From NCBI GenBank assembly GCA_016288055.1, contig JAEEXZ010000002.1, forward strand, positions 20,967 to 84,966: a DNA stretch of 64,000 bases, given 5' to 3'. Source of the stretch: Bacteroidales bacterium (GTDB lineage: Bacteria; Bacteroidota; Bacteroidia; Bacteroidales; UBA932). Positions 48,903 through 57,158 of this stretch are shown one piece after another. Each line of letters starts with the position of its first letter. Positions within the stretch are counted from its first letter, which is position 1. Both the position numbers and the translations under genes were made by a program. The notes under the pieces were generated by a model, which searched no databases, was not told where the DNA came from, and saw only the letters and a program-made list of their open reading frames with translations.

Positions 48903-51900
48903 ATGAAAAACGAATATCTGATTCCGGCATTAGTGCTTTTGATTCTGGCCGGATGTTATAAGGAGCAGGAACCGATACAGGAGGGCTCCATTCCCCGGAA
49001 GGGGACATTCAACTTCTCCAGTTCCACTGGAGAGGTGACCAAAGTGTTGCTGAACTCCGACAATACCCTTTTCTGGGCTAGCGGAGACAAGATTGCCGTG
49101 TATGATTACAAGGCAGGATCCGTATATGCGAAGGATATCGCCGTCCTTACGGGCGGTGAAAGTACGGCTGTGGGTACCTTTACCCCTGCCGTCAAGACAA
49201 CCAATACAGATTGGTATAACGCAGCGGACGCCTCTGACCAGGTGTATAATTTCTATGCATTCTACCCTGGCGGCACAGAAGCCGTGAATCCTACCGATGG
49301 CAAAGTGACCGTGAGTGTTGCTGCCTCCCAGCAGGAATCCGTCGGCATTGGCAAGTACATTGTTAGCTGGGCCAGTGCCAATACCACCAAGCAGAACCTT
49401 GCTGGTGGCTCGGCGCCCAACTTCGCATTCGCTCCCAAGAGCGCATTGCTCAAGCTTACTCTGCAAAACAGTGCTGACATCCCGGTGAAGATTACCTCCA
49501 TCCAGATTAGCGCCGCATCCGTGAATATTGCGGGTGATGCTAACCTGAATCTGGGTACCGGTGTCTTGTCTGCAGGTAGCGGAAAGGTAATTACCTACAT
49601 ACCCAGTAAGCCCATCGAAATTGCTGCCGGTGCAGTTGCTTCTGCACCAGTGTACATTTCATTACTGCCTGGCGCTCCCGATTCCTTGACCGTGACTCTC
49701 AACCAAGCTGGTTTCAAATACAATTCCCCTAGCATTGCTCTGGCGACCATTGAGTCGGGTCATGTGTATTCCAAAGAGGCTGCAATCAGCAGCGTGAGCC
49801 GTGAGCTGGCCATCTCTAATGATAACACAACTAACTTGGCAGATGCCGCCGCAATGGACTCTGATCCGAATCTCTACTATGGCACGTCAAACTGCGTGGT
49901 TATGGATGCTAGCGATATCCAGGGTATCATTGCTATTGGTCTTTACAGTTCCGATGATGGTTACACACGCAACAACTCTTCCGCAGGAAAGGATACTGCG
50001 GTCAAGAAGGCCAAGGTGATTTGGGCGGAGAAAGGTCTTTACGAAGATCCGAACTTCTGCATTGCTTCCGGTACAACGAACATGCTTGTCGTGACCAAGT
50101 CTGCTGGTGTCACTGGCAATGCTTTGATTGGTATCTACGATGGTAACGATGGACTCCTGTGGAGTTATCATGTCTGGTGCCCGTTTGATAAGTCTGTCAT
50201 GAGTGTCACTACAGAAAAGACGTCTACGAAGTATACTGCCTTCAAACTTGCCCTGGGCCAGATTACCGGTGCAGACAGTGATACTTATATGTACTATCAG
50301 TGGGGACGAAAGGACCCGTTGGGACGTGCAAATCCTGGCTTTATTGGGAAGAGCCTCTTGACGGTATATGGCGATGTGCCCACTACTTGGGCTACTGAGA
50401 ATGGCCGCACAAGAACAGGTGTGACGGCAAATAACATTGCATATGCACGTAAAAATCCGACCGTTTTCATTACAGATAATAATTCGACACCTTATGACTG
50501 GTACCCTGGATCTGATGCGACTCAGAACAACAACCTTTGGGTGACGACAAAGGCGACCATTTTTGACCCCTGTCCTCCGGGTTACCGTGTCGCGCCTAAG
50601 ACTCTTTGGGATGGCACCAAGGACAAGGAGGCTAGTCCTTTGTTTGAGTCCGCAGGGCTTTGGTATGTCCTTGGTGGCGGCCGTGATCGCTCGGATGGCA
50701 GCGTCAGCAGTGTGGCGTCCGGCGGCCACTACTGGTCCTCCGAGGTTTCGGGTTCGTCGGTGGGCGCGTACTACTTGTACTTCAATTCGGGCACGCGCTC
50801 GCTCCGAGAGAACATCTACCACCGCGCGAGCGGCTACGGGGTGCGCTGCGTCAAAGAAGACGACAGCAGCATCAAGCGCGAAATAGCCATCTCCAACAGC
50901 AACAGTGGTGAAAACCTGGCCAACTCCGCTGCGCTTGACGCCGCCTATGCCGACGACGAGACCGATGCCTCGTCCCTCTACTACGGTGCAGCCAACTGCG
51001 TGGTTATGGGCGCCAGCGACACCCGCGCGCTCATCGACATCAGGCTCAAGAAGTCTACCGACGGCTACTCCCGCAGCGGCGCCGACCCTTCCCCCAAGGT
51101 GACCGCCGTCAAGAAGGCCAAGGTCATTTGGGCCGAAGCAGACCTCTACCGTGATTCCAATTTCGGTATTGCCGCCGGAACTGTTAGTCAGCTGGTTATC
51201 CAAAAGTCTGCCGGTACCACCGGTAACGCCCTCGTGGGTATCTACGACGAGTCCGACCAGCTCCTGTGGAGCTACCACATCTGGTGCCCCGTGGACCGTA
51301 GCGTAGTGTCCGCCACTTCCGAGGATGCTTCTCCCTTCACCTACCAGGCTTACAAACTGGCCCTTGGTCAGATCCTGGGCGCCGACTGCGACACCTACAT
51401 GTACTACCAGTGGGGCCGAAAGGATCCTCTGGGTCGAGCGGAGAGCTCCTTTACGGGCGGTGGTAGCCTTGCCGCCACGTACGGTGTTGCTTTCTCAAAC
51501 AAAGGCCATTCTTCGACTGGTGAAACTGTTCATAATCTTGGCTACGCTCGAAAGAATCCTACCGTATTCATTTCGGACGGTAACACCACGCCTTACGATT
51601 GGTATAATCCAATGGATAAAACAAATCAGAACGACAACTTGTGGAAGTCCGATATAGCAACCATTTTCGATCCTTGCCCGCAGGGCTACCATGTTGCTCC
51701 CAAGAAACTCTGGGCTGGCAATGCCGCCAAGGTCGCAGGTCCTCTGTTTGAGTCCGCAGGGCTTTGGTATGTCCTTAGTGGCTACCGTGTTCGCACGAGT
51801 GGCAACGTCTACGATGTGGCGTCCAACGGCTACTACTGGTCCTCCGAGGCTGTTGGTGGGGCTTCTCAGTACTCCTACCACCTGAACTTCAGTTCCGGCG

Positions 51901-51965
51901 CTGGCCTGAACCGAGCGCGCAACGACTACCGCGCGAGCGGTTTCGGGGTGCGCTGCGTCAAGTGA
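48903..51965 (+). CDS. Large fimbrial lipoprotein with two FISUMP-type (C-type-lectin-like) domains, probable variable adhesin
   Basis: The signal is MKNEYLIPALVLLILAGC (lipobox Cys18). Residues about 30-300 are a fimbrillin-like part (SGDKIAVYDYKAGSVYAKD, then FYAFYPGGTEAVNP). Two FISUMP-type domains follow, about 300-655 and 660-1020, each with YYQWGRKDPLGRA, YARKNPTVFI, then IFDPCPPGYRVAPKTLW or its variant, and each ending in GVRCVK. The last 70 codons of each domain form matching segments that differ in a way typical of adenine-directed mutagenesis (see the variable-region entries). The 755- and 764-aa proteins have one such domain each. I infer a surface-exposed tip adhesin whose ligand-binding face is diversified. 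Confidence 0.82.
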   Translation: MKNEYLIPALVLLILAGCYKEQEPIQEGSIPRKGTFNFSSSTGEVTKVLLNSDNTLFWASGDKIAVYDYKAGSVYAKDIAVLTGGESTAVGTFTPAVKTTNTDWYNAADASDQVYNFYAFYPGGTEAVNPTDGKVTVSVAASQQESVGIGKYIVSWASANTTKQNLAGGSAPNFAFAPKSALLKLTLQNSADIPVKITSIQISAASVNIAGDANLNLGTGVLSAGSGKVITYIPSKPIEIAAGAVASAPVYISLLPGAPDSLTVTLNQAGFKYNSPSIALATIESGHVYSKEAAISSVSRELAISNDNTTNLADAAAMDSDPNLYYGTSNCVVMDASDIQGIIAIGLYSSDDGYTRNNSSAGKDTAVKKAKVIWAEKGLYEDPNFCIASGTTNMLVVTKSAGVTGNALIGIYDGNDGLLWSYHVWCPFDKSVMSVTTEKTSTKYTAFKLALGQITGADSDTYMYYQWGRKDPLGRANPGFIGKSLLTVYGDVPTTWATENGRTRTGVTANNIAYARKNPTVFITDNNSTPYDWYPGSDATQNNNLWVTTKATIFDPCPPGYRVAPKTLWDGTKDKEASPLFESAGLWYVLGGGRDRSDGSVSSVASGGHYWSSEVSGSSVGAYYLYFNSGTRSLRENIYHRASGYGVRCVKEDDSSIKREIAISNSNSGENLANSAALDAAYADDETDASSLYYGAANCVVMGASDTRALIDIRLKKSTDGYSRSGADPSPKVTAVKKAKVIWAEADLYRDSNFGIAAGTVSQLVIQKSAGTTGNALVGIYDESDQLLWSYHIWCPVDRSVVSATSEDASPFTYQAYKLALGQILGADCDTYMYYQWGRKDPLGRAESSFTGGGSLAATYGVAFSNKGHSSTGETVHNLGYARKNPTVFISDGNTTPYDWYNPMDKTNQNDNLWKSDIATIFDPCPQGYHVAPKKLWAGNAAKVAGPLFESAGLWYVLSGYRVRTSGNVYDVASNGYYWSSEAVGGASQYSYHLNFSSGAGLNRARNDYRASGFGVRCVK
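50643..50852 (+). other. Candidate DGR variable region 1 (internal)
   Basis: Seventy codons from TTTGAGTCCGCAGGGC to TGCGTC. Over the first 34 codons the only differences from variable region 2 (15 bases) are in codon positions 1 and 2 (for example GGC/TAC, GAT/AGT, AGC/TAC, GGC/AAC), each explicable by an A in a template. It ends with CGCGCGAGCGG and GGGGTGCGCTGCGTC, conserved in both copies. Confidence 0.65.
51747..51959 (+). other. Candidate DGR variable region 2 (3' end of gene)
   Basis: Seventy-one codons at the extreme 3' end, where DGR targets normally lie. No third-position change from region 1 in the first 34 codons, although the 27 codons just upstream differ at many third positions. 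A GC-rich constant end (GCGCGAGCGG, TTTCGGGGTGCGCTGCGT) could be the initiation-of-homing sequence. The region is one codon longer than region 1, with less clear alignment in its second half. Confidence 0.68.
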
Positions 51966-51972
51966 TTTTACC

Positions 51973-52011
51973 GACCCGCCCCCTCTTTTCATAAGAGGGA
52001 GGAGGCGGGTC
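51973..52011 (+). other. Stem-loop directly after the 3' variable region
   Basis: GACCCGCCCCCTCTT pairs with AAGAGGG and, after a 4-nt bulge, GGCGGGTC, with a 5-nt loop. It begins 8 bp after the stop codon and is not followed by a T-run, so it is unlike a terminator. In studied DGRs a hairpin just 3' of the homing sequence aids target recognition. Confidence 0.6.
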
Positions 52012-52103
52012 ATCCCATGAAATATCCCGTCATGCGGCGGGCATCCAAAAGCACGCCGCAATATTATTAAAACAATCTATTGTTAGCTGCGCACAAACTG
52101 TAG

Positions 52104-52190
52104 GGTGATAGCAAATTCGGTGGTCCACGGCTATCCACTGTTGGCTCTTCCGGCATAAACGCCTTCGGGGTGCGCTGCGTGAAAGAATAA
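52104..52190 (+). pseudogene. Remnant of a FISUMP-domain gene 3' end
   Basis: A 28-codon open frame after an in-frame TAG, ending NAFGVRCVKE and a stop. The last part (TTCGGGGTGCGCTGCGT) is the same as the end of variable region 2. It looks like the tail of a lost third paralogue or target. Confidence 0.55.
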
Positions 52191-52202
52191 GAAACATTGA
52201 TT

Positions 52203-52829
52203 ATGTCCATATCCCCTCGGCTGTTACTATTGTTTGCCACGCTTGTTGCGAGCGTGGCAGGCAATAGCGCGGGGGCAGCGAAACCACAAAAGGAGCCGCC
52301 CGTCGCAGTTGCCGCGCGTACCAATGTGCTGGCTGTGCCGTTTCTGAATCTGGGGGCGGAAGTGTCCCTGGGCCGTCACTGGTCCATCGGCGCGGACCTG
52401 TACTATCCCTGGCTGCGGCGTGTGAAGGGTTCCGAGGGGATGGATTACAGCGGGAAATGTGTGCAGATTATGGCCGGCGGGCTGGAGCCGCGTTATTGGT
52501 TCGGCGGGAGCGGGCGGCTTGTGGGGTTTGGTATCGGCCTGCTTGCCATGGGCGGTTACTACGACCTGGAATGGGACTACCACGGTTATCAGGGAGAGTT
52601 TGTGAGTGGCGGGCTTGACTTTGTTTATGCCTGCCCTGTCTTTAAGGACAGGCTGCGGCTGGAGTTCTCTCTCGCGCTGGGCTATCTGTATTCCCGGGCC
52701 AGGGAGTACCAGACATACTGGGCTGGAGGCCAGGCTTTTACCGAAAAAGGAATGGCCAAGGATATTCATTTCGTGGGCCCGGTGAAGGCCGGAGTCTCTC
52801 TTGTGCTTCCAATCCGCATCAAGAAATGA
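52203..52829 (+). CDS. DUF3575 outer-membrane protein (plus operon)
   Basis: A 208-residue homologue of the protein at 44277: VAARTNVLAVPFLNLGAEV, HWSIGADLYYPWLRRVKG and KDIHFVGPVKAGVSLVLPI. The signal peptide is hydrophobic (LLLLFATLVASVAG). The ATG at 52203 is preferred to the TTG at 52197. It overlaps the DUF5119 gene by 4 bp, as in the minus operon. Confidence 0.82.
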   Translation: MSISPRLLLLFATLVASVAGNSAGAAKPQKEPPVAVAARTNVLAVPFLNLGAEVSLGRHWSIGADLYYPWLRRVKGSEGMDYSGKCVQIMAGGLEPRYWFGGSGRLVGFGIGLLAMGGYYDLEWDYHGYQGEFVSGGLDFVYACPVFKDRLRLEFSLALGYLYSRAREYQTYWAGGQAFTEKGMAKDIHFVGPVKAGVSLVLPIRIKK

Positions 52830-53746
52830 AAGTATTATTACATGGGGCGCTGTCCCTTCTCTGTCTTCTGTCATGTGAACGTATGCCGCTCTACGTGAGG
52901 GAACCGTATGTGAAACTGACTCTGGAATTGAACCTGGAAGAGGGCAAGATTCCCGAGCCGGAGCACATGAAGGCGTGTTTCTTCGCTCCGGACGGCGGCG
53001 GGCTTTATAATACCCAATTTGTGGGTAGCGACGGCGGTAATTTGTCCGTTGCTTCAGGTAGCTATACCCTGCTGGTGTATTCCTTCGGCACGGAGTACAT
53101 TCAAATCCGCGGAGAGAGTTCCCTGGAAACCATAGAGGCCTTCACCTCGGACATTACCGTTTCAAAGCACACGGCCTTCCGAAGGCTTACAGGAACAAAG
53201 GCAGGAGAGGACGCCCCCATTTTTTATGCGCCGGACTATTTGCTGGTGGCCATGACCACGGTCGAAGTGCCGGAGTTCACCGGCGAGAATACGCTTGCCG
53301 AGGTTGCTCTGGAGCCCTCGTCCGTCGTGCAGACTTACTCTTTTGAAGTGACTAACGTGCACGGGGTTGACTATGTAGAGAGCGCAGAGGCGTATGTGAC
53401 CAACCAGGCGCGTTCGTACTTCATCGGCCGCATGCAGCCTTCCACTGAACCGGCGACGCTGTGGTTTCCCATAGAGGTGGACAAGGAGAAGGCCGTCTTG
53501 AATGCTTCATTCAATACATTCGGTGTGCTTCCGGGCGGCAGCGAGACTTACATCCATTTTGTGGTGCGCAGTTCCGGCGGCCAGGAGGTTACTTTCTCCA
53601 AAGATATTTCCGAGCAACTGGCTGCGCCGGAGCACAGGATTACAGTAGATGACGAGATTACTATCCCCAAGCCGTCGGGGCCCAGCGGTTTCTCTCCCGA
53701 AGTGGATCCCTGGGAGGAGGAAATACGCGACGTTCCCATCGGCTGA
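52826..53746 (+). CDS. DUF5119 fimbrial lipoprotein (plus operon)
   Basis: A 306-residue homologue of the protein at 43348. Lipobox in LLCLLSC; shared blocks SGSYTLLVYSFGTEYIQIRG, SSLETIEAFTSDITVSK and VESAEAYVTNQARSYFIGR. Likely an anchor or assembly component of the fimbria made by this operon (inference). Confidence 0.8.
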   Translation: MKVLLHGALSLLCLLSCERMPLYVREPYVKLTLELNLEEGKIPEPEHMKACFFAPDGGGLYNTQFVGSDGGNLSVASGSYTLLVYSFGTEYIQIRGESSLETIEAFTSDITVSKHTAFRRLTGTKAGEDAPIFYAPDYLLVAMTTVEVPEFTGENTLAEVALEPSSVVQTYSFEVTNVHGVDYVESAEAYVTNQARSYFIGRMQPSTEPATLWFPIEVDKEKAVLNASFNTFGVLPGGSETYIHFVVRSSGGQEVTFSKDISEQLAAPEHRITVDDEITIPKPSGPSGFSPEVDPWEEEIRDVPIG

Positions 53747-53791
53747 TTCCATATGAACCATTATTCAATCATTTTTTACACAACTAAAGCT

Positions 53792-54763
53792 ATGAAAAAA
53801 ATCCTTTTGACTCTTTTCGTCACAATGCTTCCCCTTGTAAGCTGCGTGAAATCCCGCGACGTTTATGTCGGCTCCTCCGACGCGCGTCAGATTTCCTTTT
53901 CCCCGCTGGCGCAGCCGGTGACAAAGGCCGCTGTAGAGGGGACCACATTCCCCAATCAGGCCATGTACGTAGCCGCATACGATGCGACCGCCGGGGCCAA
54001 TTACTTCGACGCGACTGCTTTCTCGCAGGACGGAAGTACCGGCAGCTGGAAATCTACTCCCGCAACGTTCTGGCCCCTGAACACAGCCACGCTTAACTTC
54101 CTGGCCTATAGCGGTGTGTCTTCCGGTGCCACCTGGAATTCCACCAATCCTGCCAGCGGTGTAGAGATTGTGCTGGCCAACAATGCCACCAATCAGTATG
54201 ACCTGATGTATGCCTGCGGCCGTCAGTCCAGGACCAGCGGATCGGCCGCAACCAGTATTGCCTTGCCTTTCAAGCATGCCATGGCACTCATCAAGTTTAC
54301 GGCATGCACTGCCGCCAATTATGGAAATCGCATGAAGATCACCAGCATCGTGCTCACCGGAGCTCACTACGCGGGCACCTACCGCGTCACTCATACCGGC
54401 TGGAATTCAGCCACCGATGCACAAAGTGTCGCCGGTACATGGGATTCCGTCGGTTCGGAGGCCAATGTGTCCATAACGCCTTCCTGGGAGAATGAGAATG
54501 CCGTGACAACCACCGCCCAGCAGGTCGGAGCCGGCATCCTGGTCGTTCCCGACGACGACGACACCAAGGACGACTACACCGGTTTTACCATCAATTATAC
54601 CATCGATGGCCATGGCTACAGTTATAATTACGCCCCGGCGGACCTTGATGTGCACCAGGCCAAGAAGTACATCTTCGCCATCAGCATGACGCTGAACGAG
54701 ATTGTCATTGTTCCTTCCGTCGTGGATTACGCAGAAGAAGGCAACAACGGCGTTACCATCTAA
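53792..54763 (+). CDS. Fimbrillin family lipoprotein, probable major subunit (plus operon)
   Basis: The start at 53792 gives the signal MKKILLTLFVTMLPLVSC (lipobox Cys18). It is homologous to the 327-aa protein at 42319: ARQISFSPLAQPVTKAAVEG, FWPLNTATLNFLAYSG, ALPFKHAMALIKFTACTAAN and GHGYSYNYAPADLDVHQAK. In the minus operon the next gene follows at once; here a 1.2-kb insertion separates them. Confidence 0.82.
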   Translation: MKKILLTLFVTMLPLVSCVKSRDVYVGSSDARQISFSPLAQPVTKAAVEGTTFPNQAMYVAAYDATAGANYFDATAFSQDGSTGSWKSTPATFWPLNTATLNFLAYSGVSSGATWNSTNPASGVEIVLANNATNQYDLMYACGRQSRTSGSAATSIALPFKHAMALIKFTACTAANYGNRMKITSIVLTGAHYAGTYRVTHTGWNSATDAQSVAGTWDSVGSEANVSITPSWENENAVTTTAQQVGAGILVVPDDDDTKDDYTGFTINYTIDGHGYSYNYAPADLDVHQAKKYIFAISMTLNEIVIVPSVVDYAEEGNNGVTI

Positions 54764-54849
54764 ACATTTCATCCGGCGGGGCCCGACCGCCCCTCCGGGT
54801 GCCAATCCAACCGTTCTTTGACATACTGACACAGAGAGAATAAGAATTT

Positions 54850-54880
54850 TTTGCGAAGTTCCAGATTATCATTACATTTG
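54850..54880 (+). promoter_or_regulatory. Promoter of the inserted CdiA-C-like gene
   Basis: TTTG (54850-54853), 19 bp, TACATTTG (54873-54880). It gives the inserted gene independent transcription inside the fimbrial operon. Confidence 0.65.
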
Positions 54881-54934
54881 CTATAGGCAATTCGTTGCCA
54901 AGTAAGTGTAGTTGTATAGTCGAGGCGTCGAGAC

Positions 54935-55471
54935 ATGGACGATATCGCGAATGAACTAGCCAAGTTGCATGAACTGGAAGGTTCGGCATTTGTGTTACAG
55001 TTAAAACACATTGTTGCTCACAAGAGCTTTCGGGCTTTGGATGACCATCCTGACGTATTTACGATGGGTGAATGTGGGGAGGACTATGATAACCTATTAG
55101 ATGCGGCCCTGAAGGCCGTTGATTTAGGTTATCGGGTTTTCATTTTACCTAATCCAAAGAGGTCTCGTACGGCGGATTTTATTTTTGTCCGTCGTGGAAT
55201 ATACCGGATGTATGATTTGAAGACCATTCGCGGGAAATCGTCTGTGGGGAATCGATTGAGGGAGTCCATCGGCCAAACAAATCACGTACTGCTTAACTTA
55301 CAAGTTCGCTATAATGGAGGCCGGCTTGCCGCGGAAATCCGCAGCTTCTTTGAAATAAACCCCAAAGCATGTGAGGTGCTCGTTTTTAAGGGGAAACAGG
55401 TGTTTACCATAAAACGAGGGTATGCCTTACAAAAGGATTTCCTAATCAAATTCAGGAAGAGATATGGATAG
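54935..55471 (+). CDS. CdiA C-terminal (tRNA nuclease)-like domain protein
   Basis: A 178-residue soluble protein. The C-terminal 100 residues (RTADFIFVRRGIYRMYDLKT, then SSVGNRLRESIGQTNHVLLN) resemble the CdiA C-terminal nuclease fold of contact-dependent inhibition toxins, with a plausible D-n-DxK active site. There is no secretion signal and no neighbouring CdiA/CdiB or clear immunity gene. Its base composition is more AT-rich than its neighbours and it has its own promoter, so it looks like an inserted cargo gene. Similar domains also occur in phage and mobile elements of Bacteroidales. The assignment is from memory of the family pattern and needs a profile search. Confidence 0.5.
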   Translation: MDDIANELAKLHELEGSAFVLQLKHIVAHKSFRALDDHPDVFTMGECGEDYDNLLDAALKAVDLGYRVFILPNPKRSRTADFIFVRRGIYRMYDLKTIRGKSSVGNRLRESIGQTNHVLLNLQVRYNGGRLAAEIRSFFEINPKACEVLVFKGKQVFTIKRGYALQKDFLIKFRKRYG

Positions 55472-55942
55472 AAAAAGTCACCCCGCAGGGTGACTTAGAT
55501 GATGGAGCAGGGGCGATACGGTCTTACTCCTACTCGGGAACTTACCGGATAGTCAATCATTATTGACACCTCAAAGGTAAGCATTATTTTCTGATTATCA
55601 AATTTTTCGATCGATTCTATCGGCTATCTTTCGTTGGACCAGGTCCAACCCCTATTTGGACGAGGTCTCGTGAATATCTGGACTAGGTCGCTTTTTACCC
55701 CTTGGACCAGGTCCACCCCGTAGTCTGTAGCGCATTTGGCTGTTTTTGTTAAATGGTTAATAATCAACAAAAAACGAGAATTGCTCTCGTCTATATGGCA
55801 TGGAGCAAATGTTGTAAATTATTAATATATAATCAATTAGCAAAAACACTATAGAGATGCCCGATCAGGTCGGGCATGACGAGGATGAGGTCGGGCATGA
55901 CGTTTCTCTTTATGTTAGTTTTGTTTTAGAACGAAATACTGG
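55472..55942. other. AT-rich intergenic region with spaced GGACnAGGTC motifs
   Basis: No gene is seen. Four GGACnAGGTC motifs lie at 55636, 55658, 55680 and 55704. Two family-B-like palindromes occur near 55855-55903. A possible -7 box (TAGTTTTG, 55916-55923) precedes the next fimbrillin gene. Confidence 0.55.
55636..55714 (+). repeat. Four GGACnAGGTC motifs at 22-24-bp spacing
   Basis: GGACCAGGTCC (55636), GGACGAGGTC (55658), GGACTAGGTC (55680) and GGACCAGGTCC (55704) are spaced 22, 22 and 24 bp. The first and last are nearly palindromic. Two-helical-turn spacing suggests binding of a regulator on one face of the DNA. Confidence 0.65.
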
Positions 55943-57157
55943 ATGACTGATAATGAGATGAAGTGTGCAAAATACATATTGGGATTGCTGATGCTTGCTG
56001 GTTGTAGCCGTTTGGAGCAGCCGCAGGGGCGGGCCATCATGTGCCGGGCGGAGGCACCGGAACAGGCGCAGTCCCCGGCCAATGAGCAGACGAAGGGCGC
56101 CGGCGTGACCAACACGGCGGCCCTGGAGTCTTCCGGGCTCGGCCTGTTTGCCTGGCGCACCGCGGAAGGCACTCCCTTCGACGGTACGACACCATACTTG
56201 CAGAACTGCGGATTCACGTATGACAGCAATATGGATTTGTGGAAGGGCGGTGTGTACTGGCCTATCGGGTATTGGCTTTCCTTCTTCGCTTATACGCCTT
56301 ACTCGGCCGATGTCAGTACTGGCAATCTAAAATTTCCCTCCAGTGACTATGTGTCGGGGTATCCCAGGCTGCAGTTTACGCCGGATGCATCGGCCGCCTC
56401 GCAGGTGGACCTGTGCCTGGCCACGCCGGTGATGGACCGCGCGGCATCCACGAACGACGGCGTTGTGCCGCTCTCCTTCTCTCATGTGCTCACGCGGTTG
56501 TGCGTCCAGGTGCGGTGGATGGGGACCAGCGCGCAGGTTGCGCAGATATCGGCCTCGGGGCAGACGGTTCGCGTGCTGGGCATGGAAATCGGCCCTGTTG
56601 TCGGCACGAACAAGCTCACTTACGGACGGACTTCCTTCCTCTGGGACAGCCCTTCGGCCGGGGACTACGACGCGTCCTACGAGATGAGCGTCGCCAACGG
56701 TTCCTTCCGGGATGTGGCCCTTCCCGCCGCGGGAACCTATTCGACGGATTTTTGGAATATGGCCGATGCCTGCCTGTACGTGCTGCCGCAGTCCCTGGTG
56801 GCGGGCTCGGAGCTGGCGGTGACGTTCGGGATTTTCAACAGCGACGGGTCGATGGTTTCCGAGGAATCGGTCTCGTTCGATATCGGCACGCTTCCGCAAA
56901 ACCTCTGGCCGGCGGGGATGACGATGACTTATTCTGTTACGCTGGACCTTCTGGGGCACTACACCGTGGAGGCAGATGTAACTTATGACTGCAACGCCGG
57001 GACCTTTGTGGCTCCGGGAACGTTTAACTTTAACCAATCCAACGCCGGCGCCTTCCTGGGCGGCAGCTTCCAGGTGAACGACACCCGGGCCGGCGCCTAC
57101 GGGACCGACGGCATGGGGCTTGGCGGATCATCGGCCGGAGGATTTACTACAGACTGA
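55943..57157 (+). CDS. Fimbrillin family (Mfa-like) lipoprotein (404 aa)
   Basis: The lipoprotein signal is MKCAKYILGLLMLAGC; the true start may be the ATG at 55958. It is homologous to the 389-aa protein at 41148: SSGLGLFAWRTAEGTPFDG, GGVYWPIGYWLSFFAYTPYS, VPLSFSHVLTRLCVQVRWMG. The C-terminal 60 residues are Asn/Gly/Ala-rich with repeated AGAFLGG/AGAYGTDG turns. It sits directly before the truncated TPR lipoprotein gene. Confidence 0.78.
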   Translation: MTDNEMKCAKYILGLLMLAGCSRLEQPQGRAIMCRAEAPEQAQSPANEQTKGAGVTNTAALESSGLGLFAWRTAEGTPFDGTTPYLQNCGFTYDSNMDLWKGGVYWPIGYWLSFFAYTPYSADVSTGNLKFPSSDYVSGYPRLQFTPDASAASQVDLCLATPVMDRAASTNDGVVPLSFSHVLTRLCVQVRWMGTSAQVAQISASGQTVRVLGMEIGPVVGTNKLTYGRTSFLWDSPSAGDYDASYEMSVANGSFRDVALPAAGTYSTDFWNMADACLYVLPQSLVAGSELAVTFGIFNSDGSMVSEESVSFDIGTLPQNLWPAGMTMTYSVTLDLLGHYTVEADVTYDCNAGTFVAPGTFNFNQSNAGAFLGGSFQVNDTRAGAYGTDGMGLGGSSAGGFTTD

Positions 57158-57158
57158 C

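Noticed and set aside
49887-51278. 463-residue minus-strand ORF opposite the 1020-aa lipoprotein
   Set aside because: Antisense shadow; the plus-strand frame has a lipoprotein signal and conserved domains.
48903-51965. A complete DGR cassette in the window
   Set aside because: No reverse transcriptase, accessory protein or template repeat was found on either strand, so only target-like regions are claimed.
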